Shown here piece after piece: positions 23,432 to 34,881 of a DNA stretch of 64,000 nt (its first letter is position 1; each line of letters starts with the position of its first letter). Source of the DNA: Paracyclopina nana (Eukaryota; Arthropoda; Copepoda; Cyclopoida; Cyclopettidae). The stretch covers positions 6,200,001 through 6,264,000 of the forward strand of contig JAGUCH010000003.1 in the NCBI GenBank assembly GCA_019096065.1, read 5' to 3'. Both the position numbers and the translations under genes were made by a program. The notes under the pieces were generated by a model, which was not told the origin of the DNA, ran no database searches, and saw only the letters and a list, made by a program, of their open reading frames with translations.

Positions 23432-25116
23432 GAATGAACGAAAAAATGCACAAAAAGAAAATAAATGCATATTTTGTTAGCGTTTTCAGCTCCTTGAATC
23501 GATGCACGCCGCATGCATATGTTTTATTCAGCGCGGCAAAAAAAAAGCGGAAAAAGCAAAACATTGTACATACCGCAACTTGAAATGACTAATTTTCACG
23601 TGGAGCGCCGAAGAAAATACAATATAGTAAAATAATGCAATGTCGGCAGTTGCGCTTGTCCACGGTTGGTTAACGCAATGGGACTGCTAAATGCTAACGA
23701 GATCCAAAAGCGAACACTTTTCCTTTTCCCTGAGAACTTGCTCCATTGTGTAAATCCAACCCTTTTCAAAGCGATGCAACGCTTCACAAAGAAATGTCGA
23801 AGGTCCAGTGAAAACAGGTAAATGTTTTCATTATTCAAGGGATTCTTGCCTGCCCAGCCTGCTTGCCTGGCATGTAGCCTTAGTAGCTGCCTACTAATTT
23901 CAAATCACGCGGAAAATAGATACAATTGCCGTAACGCGGTGGTAATTTTCCGAAGGGGCCAATCATAATAGCGCTTTCGCGCAAAAAAAGGCCGTTGTTT
24001 CCTTAACGCAAATCAATTTAAAGTCGATTTTGCGAAGGATTTCCTTGCAAGTTGAAAGGACTACTTTCGCTGGAAGTCGCATGATTTGTAGTTGCAGCAG
24101 CAAGTAAGGCTATGCGGGAATCAAGCATATACGCTAGCTGGGACCTTCCACATGCAAGCGCAGGACGCGCGCGCGCGCGCATGCTTCATAGGTATATGGT
24201 ACTACATACAGCGAGGCTCGAAATTCGCATGACATCGTCTCTTCATTTCCTCCGAGGGTCATGCAAACCAAGAAGACAGCGTTTCCCACCTACGAGCGCA
24301 TCAACCATGATCATCATCGCATTTTGGCACGCGGAATCTTGACGCTTCTCGCTTACTTTTTTCGTTTCAAACGTTTGAATCAATTGGCATCATTCTAGGA
24401 AAACCAAGGATAGATCCGAACCAAAGGGTCTCGTTCGACCTTCGCCATTATGAAGGGGGTAAAAAGGAGCCGGCCCTAATTAAAACCGCGTACGTCATTC
24501 CAGGAAAAGCGGGACATTTTTTCCCTGCCTTAGCTCGTTGATTTCCATTGTAAATGACGTCGGCCTGAGAATATCCCTCGGTTGGAAACGGTGGCCTTAC
24601 GGATGGATGCCTTGAAGGAAGGCGCGACGCGCGTATCACAAAGCGTACACGCTGTACTTTTCGCGCTACACTCCATTCCCTTCAGTCAGCTGAGGCCCTT
24701 TTTTCAGTCATTCCGTTGTGCAGCGTTATCCTGGAAATAGTGGCACATAGCACCTACTCAACCGAAGCCTCGCCACATACGAAATAATATGCTGCATTAG
24801 CTCGAAAAACGCAGCAGCCCTTTAGTGACAACTGTCGCCAATTACAAGCGAGCAACCATCGATTCCTCCAGTTATGGTAAATGGGATAATTAATCAGTTC
24901 CGCACCTCGTTACAGTGCACTAATTTTCCACGGTCGCGTTTTCTCCCACTTTCTTCATCAAAGCTGAAATTACGCGATTGCATACTTATTCCAAATATGA
25001 TGGAAACGTAATTAATGAACGCATAGCTATTCGCAAGACCGAGTTGAGTTTTCCCCCTTTTTTTCAGCAAGCATGAATTTTCATCGTTGATCAAGTCTTG
25101 AAAAAGTTCCACGAAA
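23432..25116. other. Intergenic with a (CG)n run
   Basis: A gene-free stretch of 1.7 kb. It contains an alternating purine-pyrimidine run of CG repeats at about 24165-24184, able in principle to form Z-DNA. Several short open stretches (for example 24448-24639) have no support. No transposon ends were seen. Confidence 0.4.
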
Positions 25117-28100
25117 ATGAGAGCGGGTTGGGCCGTGAAATGCGCCTCGTTGGTGGCATGCGGCCTCTTATTGTACGTCCTCGACATTGGCCTGCACATC
25201 AGCATTGCCTCGAAGTACTTGACCATGCAGGGCTGTCACAGGGGCGTCTCGCACACCTTCGTCGACTTCAAGCTCGACGACCTCATCGACCTGGACGAGC
25301 TGACGTTGGCAGTGTCCTCCAACGCCTCTCAATTGTCCTCCGAGGCCAGCTCGCAAGACATCGAGTCGAGGCTGTCGACTTTCCTCGAGAACAGCTTCTA
25401 CCTGCACTTGCGCGACAAAATCATCCGGATCCTGCCCCAGCATTGGATCAACCGGATCGTCAAAATTATCAGCTTTCAGGCCACCAAGTATCGGGGCAGT
25501 GACATTGCCAAAATGTGCAAACTCAATGGCAACGCGTATCCGTCGCTAGCCGAGATGGCTTTATACGTGTGTGACCTCTCCCTCAAGTCAAACAAGCACA
25601 ACGAGGAAGCAACGCGAGCCACCCGAGCTCTTACTGCCATGCTTGACGGTAAGGAAGTGCATGCGAATTTTGAATCATTAGGCGCCCATAACACGCCCAA
25701 ACAATTTTCGCAGATGACGCCACCGAAGATGCCCTCGTGGAAGCCATGGTCAAGTTTGACGTGCAAAAAATCATGAACATCTTGATCACCGATATTCTGG
25801 CCGGTGGGGACTTGAAGTTGGCCAAAGTTCTGGAGGAGGTGTTCTACCGCGTGTCTAGCACCTTTACGAATGCCGAAGATGTCAGCGTCATCATCGATTT
25901 GATATCGGATGAGCTGATCCAGAAGCACATAGGTGAACTCACCAACATCTTGTCCAACATCGATCCCAAATACCTCGAAGGCACCGCGAAGACCTTTGCC
26001 AAGATCGACCCGAACAATCTGCCCAAAATTGACAAGCTGCTAGGGAAATTGAACGTGACATTGGCCACGTTCATCATGGATCCTGGCGTTCTGTTCACCT
26101 TTTTCGGCGATCCGGAAAAGGCCAAAGTGATGATGGAAGTGCAGCAGCTTTTGCCCATTTTCACCCCTGAAGACATTGAAGGCGTTCTTAACGTGAAGCT
26201 GGCTTTTGACCCCATTCCGGATTCAGACAAGATCTTCGCAAAGGTCCTCAGCTTGCCAGGATCCGTGCTCAAAAAGATCTTCCAGGTGAACTTTTCCCCA
26301 GAGGAGTTGGAAGCGTTGAAAAAAGCTGCCGACAGGTTCATCGAGGATGAAGATACCCTCGTCCTCGTAGGCCTCGCTATCAAAGACCTTGACCTTTTGT
26401 CTCCTGCTGGCAGAAAGGCCTTTGTCGCAGGGTGCAAGCATGAGGCTTTAAAAGTCGAGTGTGTGGACACGAGCGTTGACCTTTGCTCGCAAGGCCACTT
26501 TTTGTACGGCCTTTGCACCATAGCCTGCGTGGCCTTGCCTGGGATCCTATTCGGACTGTCGGACTTTGTCAGCCAAAAAGGCTTCACGTTTGGGCGAGCC
26601 AAGAAGACGCCAAAATTGAAAGAATGGCCGATGGTGGTCAAATTGCTTGTTCTGCCATTCTACTTGGTTTTCATGGTTCCCTTCGTGATAATCATTACTG
26701 TTGTCAAGTAAGTAGATTGCCTTCAAATTCGCCTGGTTGTGCATAAATAGATTTTCTGTTTGATAAGCTACGTGAAATCGGTCATCGGATTAATCACGAC
26801 GAATCAGACACGTAACCTCTCCGCGGCCTCGATTTACAACGCCTCAACCAGCAGCGAAGAGGACACGCAAGCCAAACGAGAGAGGGAGTTTGATACTGTC
26901 AAGTTTCACAGCCTTGAAAGCCACGGAGAATCTTTCTTTCAAGTGATAACCCAAGTGTATTTCCTGTTTTTGCTCCTGATCCTAGGAACCGGTACAGTGA
27001 TAGCCGGGGTCAGCGCCGAGACTTTTTTCCAGGACATTTGTAAGCCCGCACTTTTTCATTTACTTTCAGTTAATGAGCCCTCTTTTTTTAGTTCCTCTAA
27101 CTGTGGCTTCGATTCTGACCTCACTGGTCAACTTCATGGTTACATCGTGGAGGCTGCAAGCCAAAGATCACATTGCCAAGGACGCTTCGGATCCGAGAAG
27201 CAACCAATTCAAGCACATGAGCCACCAAGGATTCGTGGAAAGCATGACTCACATCCTGTGGACATCTACGTCCATTCTTATTTACGCTGGCTCATTAGTG
27301 ACCATGAGTCTTCTGGGCTACATTGAGATGTTTTCCAGCTACCTAACGGAGACAGGTTTCAAGGCTGACATTCATCTGCTCCCGTTCCTGATCATCATCT
27401 CCACCATTCCGGTTAACATCGTGCTCTACTACTCCTATGTGGACAACGGGGATTCTCACAGCTTGGCGCACGCGATTCTCTCCTCCATTTCTCCCTGCAG
27501 GTGACAATGTTGCGGGCATTCTTCATAGCGCCCATATTAGGCATCAATTGCTCCTGTTGCAGATACCTCCATCGGGAAAACGTGAACAAAACCAGGCGGT
27601 TTTTGATCGGCAATCAAGTGACCAAGTGGTTGAGCCACATTCTTGCCTGGTTGGCCTACAGCATAGCCATGTTTGCCAACAACGACAAAGAAGAGACCGG
27701 CTTGTTGCGCTTGTTTCCTGTTCTCACCGCCCTGGTCACCATCCCACCCCTCTTTGGCGCCATTCATTGGGCAGTGGCCATAGAGCCCTCCTACGCCAAT
27801 GCGATCCAGAACGAAAAAGAGCAACCAGAGTCCATTGTCAGCCTCAGGGGCCAAACGAGCAAGCTTCAAATCATCTGGCAAATCCTGACGCTCATCACGC
27901 GATGCGTTTCCATGGCCTTGTTGGCCTTTGTCTACTACGAGCACTGGCTGGAGGTCGGCTGGTCTTCAGTGAGGCTGGCAGTGGTGGAGACCATTCCTTT
28001 CATGGTGGTGCTCATGCTGGGCAACGTGGCCATTCAGTTTGTCTACCACTTTGGCTCTCTGTTCGAGGGCCTGGTTGGCATTTTCATGCCCAACGGTTAC

Positions 28101-28532
28101 CTCAAGGTAACTCGATAGCATAATGCATAGCCAAATTACTGTAGCATACTTGGATTGCAGGCTCAGTTGCAATTCATGCAGGATAGCGATGGCAAGAAGA
28201 ACCGATGCCCGGTCAAAATGGCCAGCCATTACATCGTGATGAACGTGATTTGGAATGCCACAGTTCACATTTTGCTCTGGGTGGTTTTGTCCTTCTACTG
28301 CTGGGAGTGCACCAAAGTCCTGTCCCTGAACAAGCTCATCTACTGCTTCCCCATCGCGATATTCATCTGGGTACTGAACTTCCTGCTCACCATTTTCGTG
28401 TGGAGGAAATCCATACGACCCATCCTGGCTGCCGTGGAGCCCGTCAGGATGGTCCAAGAGAAAGATACCACCGCCAATGCTGCCACGGAGAGCAAATGGG
28501 AGTCGGAAAAAGCGTTCTCGACAAACCTTTAA
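25117..28532 (+). CDS. Large multi-pass membrane protein, tentatively XK-related
   Basis: Exons are 25117-25648, 25714-26707, 26768-27039, 27092-27500, 27563-28106 and 28161-28532 (1,040 aa). The fourth intron is uncertain: 27439-27500 would also keep the frame. TM1 is near residues 8-28 (ASLVACGLLLYVLDIGLHIS). A ~430-residue helical, TM-free region follows, then two spans (about 463-485 and 508-530). After a loop come at least six spans, including FFQVITQVYFLFLLLILG, IAIFIWVLNFLLTIF and IVMNVIWNATVHILLWVV. The YVLDIG start, FFQVITQVY near a span and ASILTSLVNF recall XK/XKR scramblase-like proteins. The resemblance is weak and the long insert is not typical. No enzyme motif is seen. Confidence 0.65.
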
Positions 28533-29273
28533 AACCTTATCATATCATATTCTAGTTGTGCGACACGACTGAATTATAGTAAATAGACGCTATTTGCTCA
28601 AGCATATATATTGTAAGTCAGCCCTTAAAAAACGTAATTATGCGACTGTCGCTGGAATTCTACGTAAATTGCCCTTCCTGATCAGATAACAGATAACTTG
28701 TTGTCGTCTGTGATTCCGCGTTTTCGGCTCATGAAAAGTTTCATTACGCTCGCGCTATTTCGTTCACACCGGTGGTCGAGCAAAGATAATTTTAGCAGCG
28801 ATATTTCACAATTTCTATTTGACATGAGAAGTGCGTCCTACCTTGTCCGCAGAATTCGATGACGAGATCCTTTTCGTGGCTGTTTAAAAATCACTGAATT
28901 TTGAGAGCTCCACAAGTCGTCCATTTTAAAGGTCAATTGTTGATATTTTGAAGAAGGCTTGAAATCACTTCAATGATTGCCGAATTAACTATGAGATTGA
29001 ATTTCAGCGAAATTCAGATTTTCTGCTTTCTGCCCGTACTCAGTGACTTCCACCAACTTGACAATGAGTGCTCTCAGCTGCCAGTGCACCCGCAGTGCAA
29101 CTATTAGTGATTGCTGAGAAAATTCCTTTCCGGAAAAATCTTGCTTTTAAAATGGCTACTGTAATTTTGTCGTTTTGAAATATCCTGACCATAAGAAAAC
29201 TTTTATTCGCATACATTATAAACTGCCACAATTATGAGTTGCATTTGCAATTCATTGAATTAATGAATTTAGT
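28533..29273. other. Convergent 3' intergenic region
   Basis: Between the multi-pass gene (plus) and the first Cys-rich gene (minus). No supported feature was seen. Confidence 0.35.
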
Positions 29274-29710
29274 TTATTTCCTAACAAAGTCAAGGTAGAA
29301 CGTGCAAAATTCGTCATTTCCAGTGGGCTGCCCCCACTTTGTGCAATCTCCACCAACTCCTATGGCATCGACGACTTCCCTGCAGCACTCACAACCGTAG
29401 AAGTAAGTCTAAAATTGGCAATTAATGATCTACACAAAATCATATTACCTTATTCAGGGCATAATTACTTGTGTGCAAAGGCAGCATCCGTTGTAGTTTC
29501 CTGCCTCGATGGGACAGTGAGTAACAAAGTAGTCTTCGACTTCAGCACACCAATCTTCTTCTAGGTAAAATAAATCATGATAATTACTTTGTCATTGAAA
29601 GGCTGTTGGTTATCACCTTTTGATTTTTGATCGTTTTCGCTCAGCTTGGCACTCCCATAAGAGGCTAAAGAGCAAAAGAAGGCTAGCGCTATTGCTGCAA
29701 CAAACTTCAT
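29274..29710 (-). CDS. Small secreted Cys-rich protein, paralog 1
   Basis: Minus-strand exons are 29617-29710, 29469-29560 and 29274-29408, giving 106 aa with correct phases. Residues 1-19 are a signal peptide (MKFVAAIALAFFCSLASYG). The mature part carries a fixed set of cysteines: EDWCAEVE, THCPIEAGNYNGCCLCTQ, GCECCREVVDAIG, GDCTKWG and FCTF. The same exon structure and pattern occur in the gene at 31354-31783, so the two are tandem duplicates. I do not recognise the family; function is unknown, with a secreted disulfide-rich role likely. Confidence 0.72.
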
Positions 29711-29874
29711 CTTAATATTGACTTAGTTTTGCGCTGAATCGATCCTCGTTATCATGCATTCGAGATCCAAGGATTTTTTTACAGCGCATATTGTGTGAGA
29801 TAAATATATATCACGCGAGAAATGAAACAAGACTACTGATACTTTGAACGAATTTACCGTGAATGAGTGAAATA

Positions 29875-30463
29875 CCCGGGTGCCGTCACCAAGGCCTAAA
29901 ATGAGGTGGGTTTTAGGATCTAAAATATTGGTGGATTTTAAGATCTAGCAAAGTGGGTTTCAAAGCCTACACTTTTCTGGATCTGGGTACTAAGATCTAA
30001 GTTGGAAAAAAAGTTGGAGTTTTTTAAGATCTAACAGTCACAAAAATAGAAAGCTTCAAGGAATTGCATGCATCACTAGTTTTCAAAACTACCTGTTAAG
30101 TGGTTTTACGCATTTTGAAGAAAAAATACATATATTTACGGAGAAAGTTAAAATATCAGGTTCCTACGAGTTTTCATTTGTAAGTCACTTTTAATTATGA
30201 AACTAACTTTTCAGAGCTTAAAGATCTTGAAAAAACAGTCAACTTGATTTAAAAAGCTAAGTATAATGAGGTGATGTTTTTCATTGTAGATCTTAAAACC
30301 CAGATGGTTAGATCTTAACATCCAACTATTAGGCATTAGTATCCAACCCTTTAGATCTTAATACACAGAGCAAAAAAATGTGTACGCTTTAAAACCCTCC
30401 ATGATTTTAGATCCTAAAACCTACCCCTATTTTAGGCCTTAATGACTTCTTCCAAATACCCTG
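29875..30463. mobile_element. TA-flanked MITE with long inverted repeats of TAAGATCTA-rich sequence
   Basis: Inverted arms of about 165 bases: left 29885-30040 and right 30285-30455. AAGGCCTAAAAT, GGGTTTTAGGATCTAAAAT and repeated TTAAGATCTA words are shared in opposite orientation. The outer ends read (C/A)GGGT and are flanked by TA at 29873-29874 and 30464-30465. No ORF is inside, so this is a non-autonomous element of a TA-inserting superfamily, different in sequence from the MITE at 17920. Confidence 0.75.
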
Positions 30464-30465
30464 TA

Positions 30466-31353
30466 TGTGCTAGTCAACCGGGCAATATTGACATTTTTGT
30501 AAGCTTCGTAACGGTTATAAGTCCTAGAGCACTGTATTTTGATGAGTAAAACGTTCTCAAAACTCAGTTCACAAAAACAGCCTAGAGGTGGCCGGCCGGC
30601 CTACGGTAGCATGACAACTGCCCATTTTTGTTCCACCGTTTTTTATGTTATGTTGTGCAATTTTTTATTCGCAATTTGGTAATTGTATCGAGAAACCATG
30701 AACACCTCAAATTTTCGTTCCTATCGGAGCTGTAGTTTGAGCTGTACCTTAGTAAATTTTGTCACAAAAAAGTTCAGCTGTTGTTAAGAACGAGATACTC
30801 TCATCAAATCTCAGTGCTCTAATAAGTCCCAATGATACTTTTCAATGCTCTAAATATATGCTATTTACCCTAAATTGAAAATATTGTAATATAGTCCAAC
30901 TGCCCTTTTGAAATATTAGATATCTTAAAAATATTGCCCATTAATAATGCAATCTAATTTAATCTTATCTTTATCCAAGTTTTTTGTTAAAGTTTTTGGT
31001 GCCTTCTAGCTGATCCAGGATATCTGCATGGTAGCCTATACATGGATAGAACTCTAAGTTAGCAAACTAGAGTGTTGATGAGTGACAACCAAAGTCACCA
31101 ACTGTGCAAAACTGGATATGATTTCGTCGCATGTGAAGAAAAGAGTCATGCCTCGCCAAATCTCAGCAAAATATAAGGATTTTCTCTTCACCAACGTATG
31201 TAGTGAACCCACCGCCATGCTAACTAAACTGTATATTTTAACAAAATTGAATAGAGTGCAAAAGTCAATCAAAATCCATAATTCCAAAAAAAATTTAATG
31301 GTCTTATAATCACATGCTGCTATTATTGTGTTTATAAATATCAATAATGATGG
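30466..31353. other. Intergenic, no gene seen
   Basis: AT-rich DNA between the second MITE and Cys-rich paralog 2. A GGCCGGCCGGCC word lies at about 30590. Open stretches at 31054-31344 on both strands are unsupported. Confidence 0.35.
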
Positions 31354-31783
31354 CTAGCAAATCAGCTCTGACTCATCTTTTGGAGTACCCCATTCTGAAC
31401 AGTTTGCGAGCAATCCAATTTCTTCAATGATTGGTTTACAGCATAAGCATTCAAAGTAATACAGCTATGATGTGGAGTAAAAATGCATCAACATGACTAA
31501 AATATCTCAAAAAAATAATTTAGCTACTCACATGGGTACACAAGCAACATCCTAGATAATCCCCTCTCTCAATGGGGCAGTTTGTTTCATTGGAACCAAA
31601 ATGAGGTACTTTGGTGCTGCACCATTCTTCTCCTGATAGTTTTGATCCTTTCTCTTTTTCTGGAAAAAAATAATATTCCGCGCTGTATTGATTTTATAGA
31701 CAGTGTTCTTTACCTGCAGAGCCTCTCAAAATAGAAATTGTGAATACAGTGACACAAAACGTTAATGCGATCGTATACTTCAT
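31354..31783 (-). CDS. Small secreted Cys-rich protein, paralog 2
   Basis: Minus-strand exons are 31714-31783, 31532-31659 and 31354-31464 (102 aa). Intron positions and phases are the same as in the paralog at 29274-29710. There is a signal peptide (YTIALTFCVTVFTISIL), then GEEWCSTK, TNCPIERGDYLGCCLCTH, FECLCCKPIIEEIGLL, ANCSEWGTP and a C-terminal Cys. All cysteines match the paralog in spacing while most other residues differ, which suggests an old tandem duplication under structural constraint. Function is unknown. Confidence 0.72.
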
Positions 31784-32084
31784 TTTTCAGTGCCTTGGCT
31801 TCAACTGGCTCTGATTTTCCATGTCTTCACTTAAACTGGTACTGATTTCAACAACTCGTTCATTCTGGTTGCAGCAGGTTACCATAAAGACACACATTTC
31901 ATTACCAGATTGAAAAGCGCCTAAAAATGTTTCTCTCGAGGTTTGTCAACTTCGAATCAAATTGCCTTAGAAATAAAGAACGTATGTCCTATTTTTTGAC
32001 GACTCGTTCTAAATCTCGGAGCGTTTTGTTTACACTTTATTTGTAAACTGCAAAATACAAATAAAATAGACTTCTTTCGTCAAA
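31784..32084. promoter_or_regulatory. Divergent upstream region of Cys-rich paralog 2 and SAP30BP
   Basis: Sequence of 301 bases between two divergently transcribed genes. It probably holds both promoters; no clear core element is assigned. Confidence 0.35.
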
Positions 32085-32930
32085 ATGTCAGGTTTGGCAT
32101 CTTTAACTGCCAATTACACAGATTCTGAAGATGAAGACCAGCATAACCATGACAGCCATGGTGAAGAGGAAGAAAATACCAGAGACTCTGTGACTTTTCC
32201 ACTTGGAAATCCTTCCCACTTAGTGAAATCAGCTACTGGAACGCCAAATTCAGAGGCTGGTTCTGCCAAGTCAACTCCCAAGCAAAAGCAGCTAGTTTCA
32301 TATGGTGACATTCAAGATGACAATGACGACAAAGATGCAGAGCCAGTTCCTATGGACTTGGAATCTGACGACGAAGCCAAAGAGACCGAAGATGCAAAGG
32401 AAAGCTTGAACAGATCTACGTCATTAGTTGAAGTCGATGCCTGGACAGATGGTGGAAAGTTACCCCCTGATCCCAGTGGGCTATGCTCGCCTCGTATTCA
32501 AGAATCGGTTAACAAGGCTTGGAGAAAGAAGCAAGATTACGGCTATGATATGAATGCCGTCATTCAGAGAAAGAAAGCCTTTCGAAACCCAAGTATTTAC
32601 GAGAAACTGATTCAGTTTTGCGAAATTGATGAGCATGGAACGAATTTCCCCAAGGACCTTTATGATGGCCATTTGTTTGGCAAAGAGTCCTATTATGATG
32701 AACTAGCGAAAGTGCAAAAAATTGACATGGAACGTAGAGAGAAGGCTGCGAAAGAGCGAACTGCTAAAATAGCCCCTGTAGCTGGTATGTCATCTTCTTC
32801 TTCATTGGCTAAAGAAGAGCCCAAGAGAAAGTCTAAATGGGACCAAATTGGGGCTGGTTCTGTTCAAGTTGTAAGAGCTTCTGGGTCAGCTTCTAAAAGT
32901 ATTCCTGCGTTTGGATCTTTAAAAAAGTGA
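32085..32930 (+). CDS. SAP30BP: SAP30-binding protein (SAP30BP/HCNGP family), intronless
   Basis: One uninterrupted 281-aa frame starts at an ATG in good context (GTCAAAATG). Residues 1-115 are acidic and low-complexity (LASLTANYTDSEDED). The conserved HCNGP domain follows: KLPPDPSGLCS, GYDMNAVIQRKKAFRNPSIY, EKLIQFCEIDEHGTNFPKDL and ERREKAAKERTAK, then RKSKWDQIG near the end. In other animals this nuclear protein binds the Sin3-HDAC subunit SAP30 and takes part in transcription repression and in splicing of short introns. The lack of introns contrasts with all its neighbours; an intact frame and a nearby AATAAA (32932) argue that it is functional. Confidence 0.92.
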   Translation: MSGLASLTANYTDSEDEDQHNHDSHGEEEENTRDSVTFPLGNPSHLVKSATGTPNSEAGSAKSTPKQKQLVSYGDIQDDNDDKDAEPVPMDLESDDEAKETEDAKESLNRSTSLVEVDAWTDGGKLPPDPSGLCSPRIQESVNKAWRKKQDYGYDMNAVIQRKKAFRNPSIYEKLIQFCEIDEHGTNFPKDLYDGHLFGKESYYDELAKVQKIDMERREKAAKERTAKIAPVAGMSSSSSLAKEEPKRKSKWDQIGAGSVQVVRASGSASKSIPAFGSLKK

Positions 32931-33468
32931 AAATAAACTGAAATATGAGCTTAACTAGTGGGCTCTAAAATGGGTGGCCGTACTTGGATCGACTAGGACA
33001 TACTGTCCCTGGATAGACTGCAACAGATCGTCCTTGGATAGACAGACAGAACTCATAGTCCCTGGATCGACGAGACGGATAGTCCTTGAATCGACTACTA
33101 TGACTTAGTAGGACCTAGGTGGACTAGAACAAACTGTGCTAGGATAGACTGACATAACTGACTGTCCCTGCATCAAAAACGGATCGTACTTGGATCGACA
33201 GCTAAATCGTACTGTAATTGCTGGAAAGCAGAAACAAACTGTCCCTGGATCGACTAAAACAGACTGTCCTTGGACAGACTGGCAGAACAGATTGTTTTCC
33301 CAGTCGATCCAAGGCTGACTAGTCATGACGATGCAAGTACTGTCTGTCTTTTGTCTATCCAAGGACGATCCGTTATTCGATCCAAGGACTGTATGTTCTC
33401 ATAGTCGATCCAAGGACGATTCATCTTGTCGATCCAAGTACATTTTGTTTTTCTTTTCTAACCAAATA

Positions 33469-33746
33469 TGATCGGAAAAGTCCTATCGCTACGTTAGCGC
33501 TCCAACCACGCAACCTGGAGGCCTCTCAACACTCAACTGTATCTTCTGCAGTTTACTCAGTCAAGTCAGCTTTACTATTTGTCAGCTTACCACTGAAAAT
33601 ATAGTCAGTTCACGTTTGTTTTCCACATCAACAAGTTGTCCGTTTATTCGACGCTTTTGTACAAAGTTCTTATTCAAGACTTTGGCTATATCCGCGGTTA
33701 AGGCAGATAACCTGAAGACCCAGTAGCTTCAGGCTTCTTCTTTTCA
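33469..33746 (+). repeat. Left (5') LTR of the small retroelement
   Basis: 278 bases, from TGATCGGAAAAGTCC to CTTCTTCTTTTCA. Its partner is at 37279-37556. Confidence 0.93.
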
Positions 33747-33760
33747 TGGCGCCCAACGTG
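33747..33760 (+). promoter_or_regulatory. Primer-binding site, tRNA-Lys type
   Basis: TGGCGCCCAACGTG starts directly after the LTR. It is complementary to the 3' end of Lys tRNAs, as in Lys1,2-primed retroviruses (from memory). Confidence 0.85.
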
Positions 33761-34881
33761 TTCAGGACCGGAGAACCGCGACCTTGAGTTTCGGCCCACC
33801 TGATACTTGGATCAGAGGTATAGTTGGAAATTTGAGCTCATTATTATCACGCTTTTGGCAGGTAATCAGACCTGCCCGACGCGTTCGTTCCGCCGGTATT
33901 AAACCCGCCAGACGCGATTTTTCGCCCTAAAAGCAGTCCCCCGTGATTACGGGGAAAAGACGCTAGGCGAGCTAACCACGCTTGGAGACTAAGTCGTAGT
34001 CTTCTGAGCGTCTGTTTGCGTCAAAAGGACGCCATTTTGGATTTGCGATTCTTGTATGAGCCGTAGCTTATATAAAAGCTGCATATAAGGCTGCGTGTCA
34101 GGTGACACCTTCTTGAATCGCTACTTTTGAGACTTTTTTGACGGGCTCCGGCTTCTCGAAAGCTGGGTCAAAGCTACGCGTCAGGTGACGCCATCAAAAA
34201 AGTCCCGCCACTTTTTGAATCTCGAAAGCCGTTTGGCACTGAGACGAGAATTCTAAGGCTGAGTAGTCAGCTGCGCTAAACCCACTTCCAGCAAGCAGTG
34301 CCACGAAGCAACGCGAGGAGACTAGAAGTGGGGAAATAACACCAAACCCGAGAATAACTCGCTAATCTTTCATTTTCTGTGATTACAGATAAAAGCGCTG
34401 CAATCGGGGCTCTACCAACTGAGCTATCGAAAGAACTCGATCACCCGAGGACAGCGGCAGAGGCAAGTGGCCAACAGCCCTCACGTGGGCATCGAGCAGA
34501 GTGGCCAAGACCCAAGGCAAAGACGAGTGGCAAGACATCGCCGCTACCGCATCCAAGCCGAACGTGTATTTTCCGAAAAACGGCGGAAACGGCGGCTATA
34601 GTGATAGACGGCGGCAAGGCACTCATGGCGACCCCCCGAAATAACCAAAATTGTCGAGTTCGGCAATGTGCAAATACTCAACTGCCGAATTCACCGGATT
34701 GGGATCTTAACCAGGCTTGAACAAGTACTGGTCCTTGACAAGGTCATAACAACCCGAGGAAGAAGAGATACAGAGAGGGATATAGTGAATTCCGAAGACC
34801 TGATCTCATTGTATTATTCAATTCATTGATTGTAAGCTTCAGCTAATAAAACCTTGTATTTGAATACCTTGAATATTCATT
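33761..34881 (+). other. Leader of the small retroelement
   Basis: A non-coding leader of 1.1 kb before the ORF. It contains two related palindromes (GTGTCAGGTGACAC at 34095-34108 and GCGTCAGGTGACGC at 34178-34191). It also contains a minus-strand tRNA-like word (GATAGCTCAGTTGGTAGAGC, about 34409-34428). No long gene is supported. Confidence 0.55.

Noticed and set aside
25844..26641. 265-codon minus-strand ORF
   Set aside because: Antisense shadow of exon 2 of the large membrane protein.
32972..33463. Simple satellite DNA
   Set aside because: The units invert at about 33300 and the block is bounded by 9-base direct repeats, which fits a foldback transposon better.
34385..34440. Functional tRNA gene on the minus strand
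   Set aside because: Only the D-arm half is present; no T arm or acceptor pairing was found.
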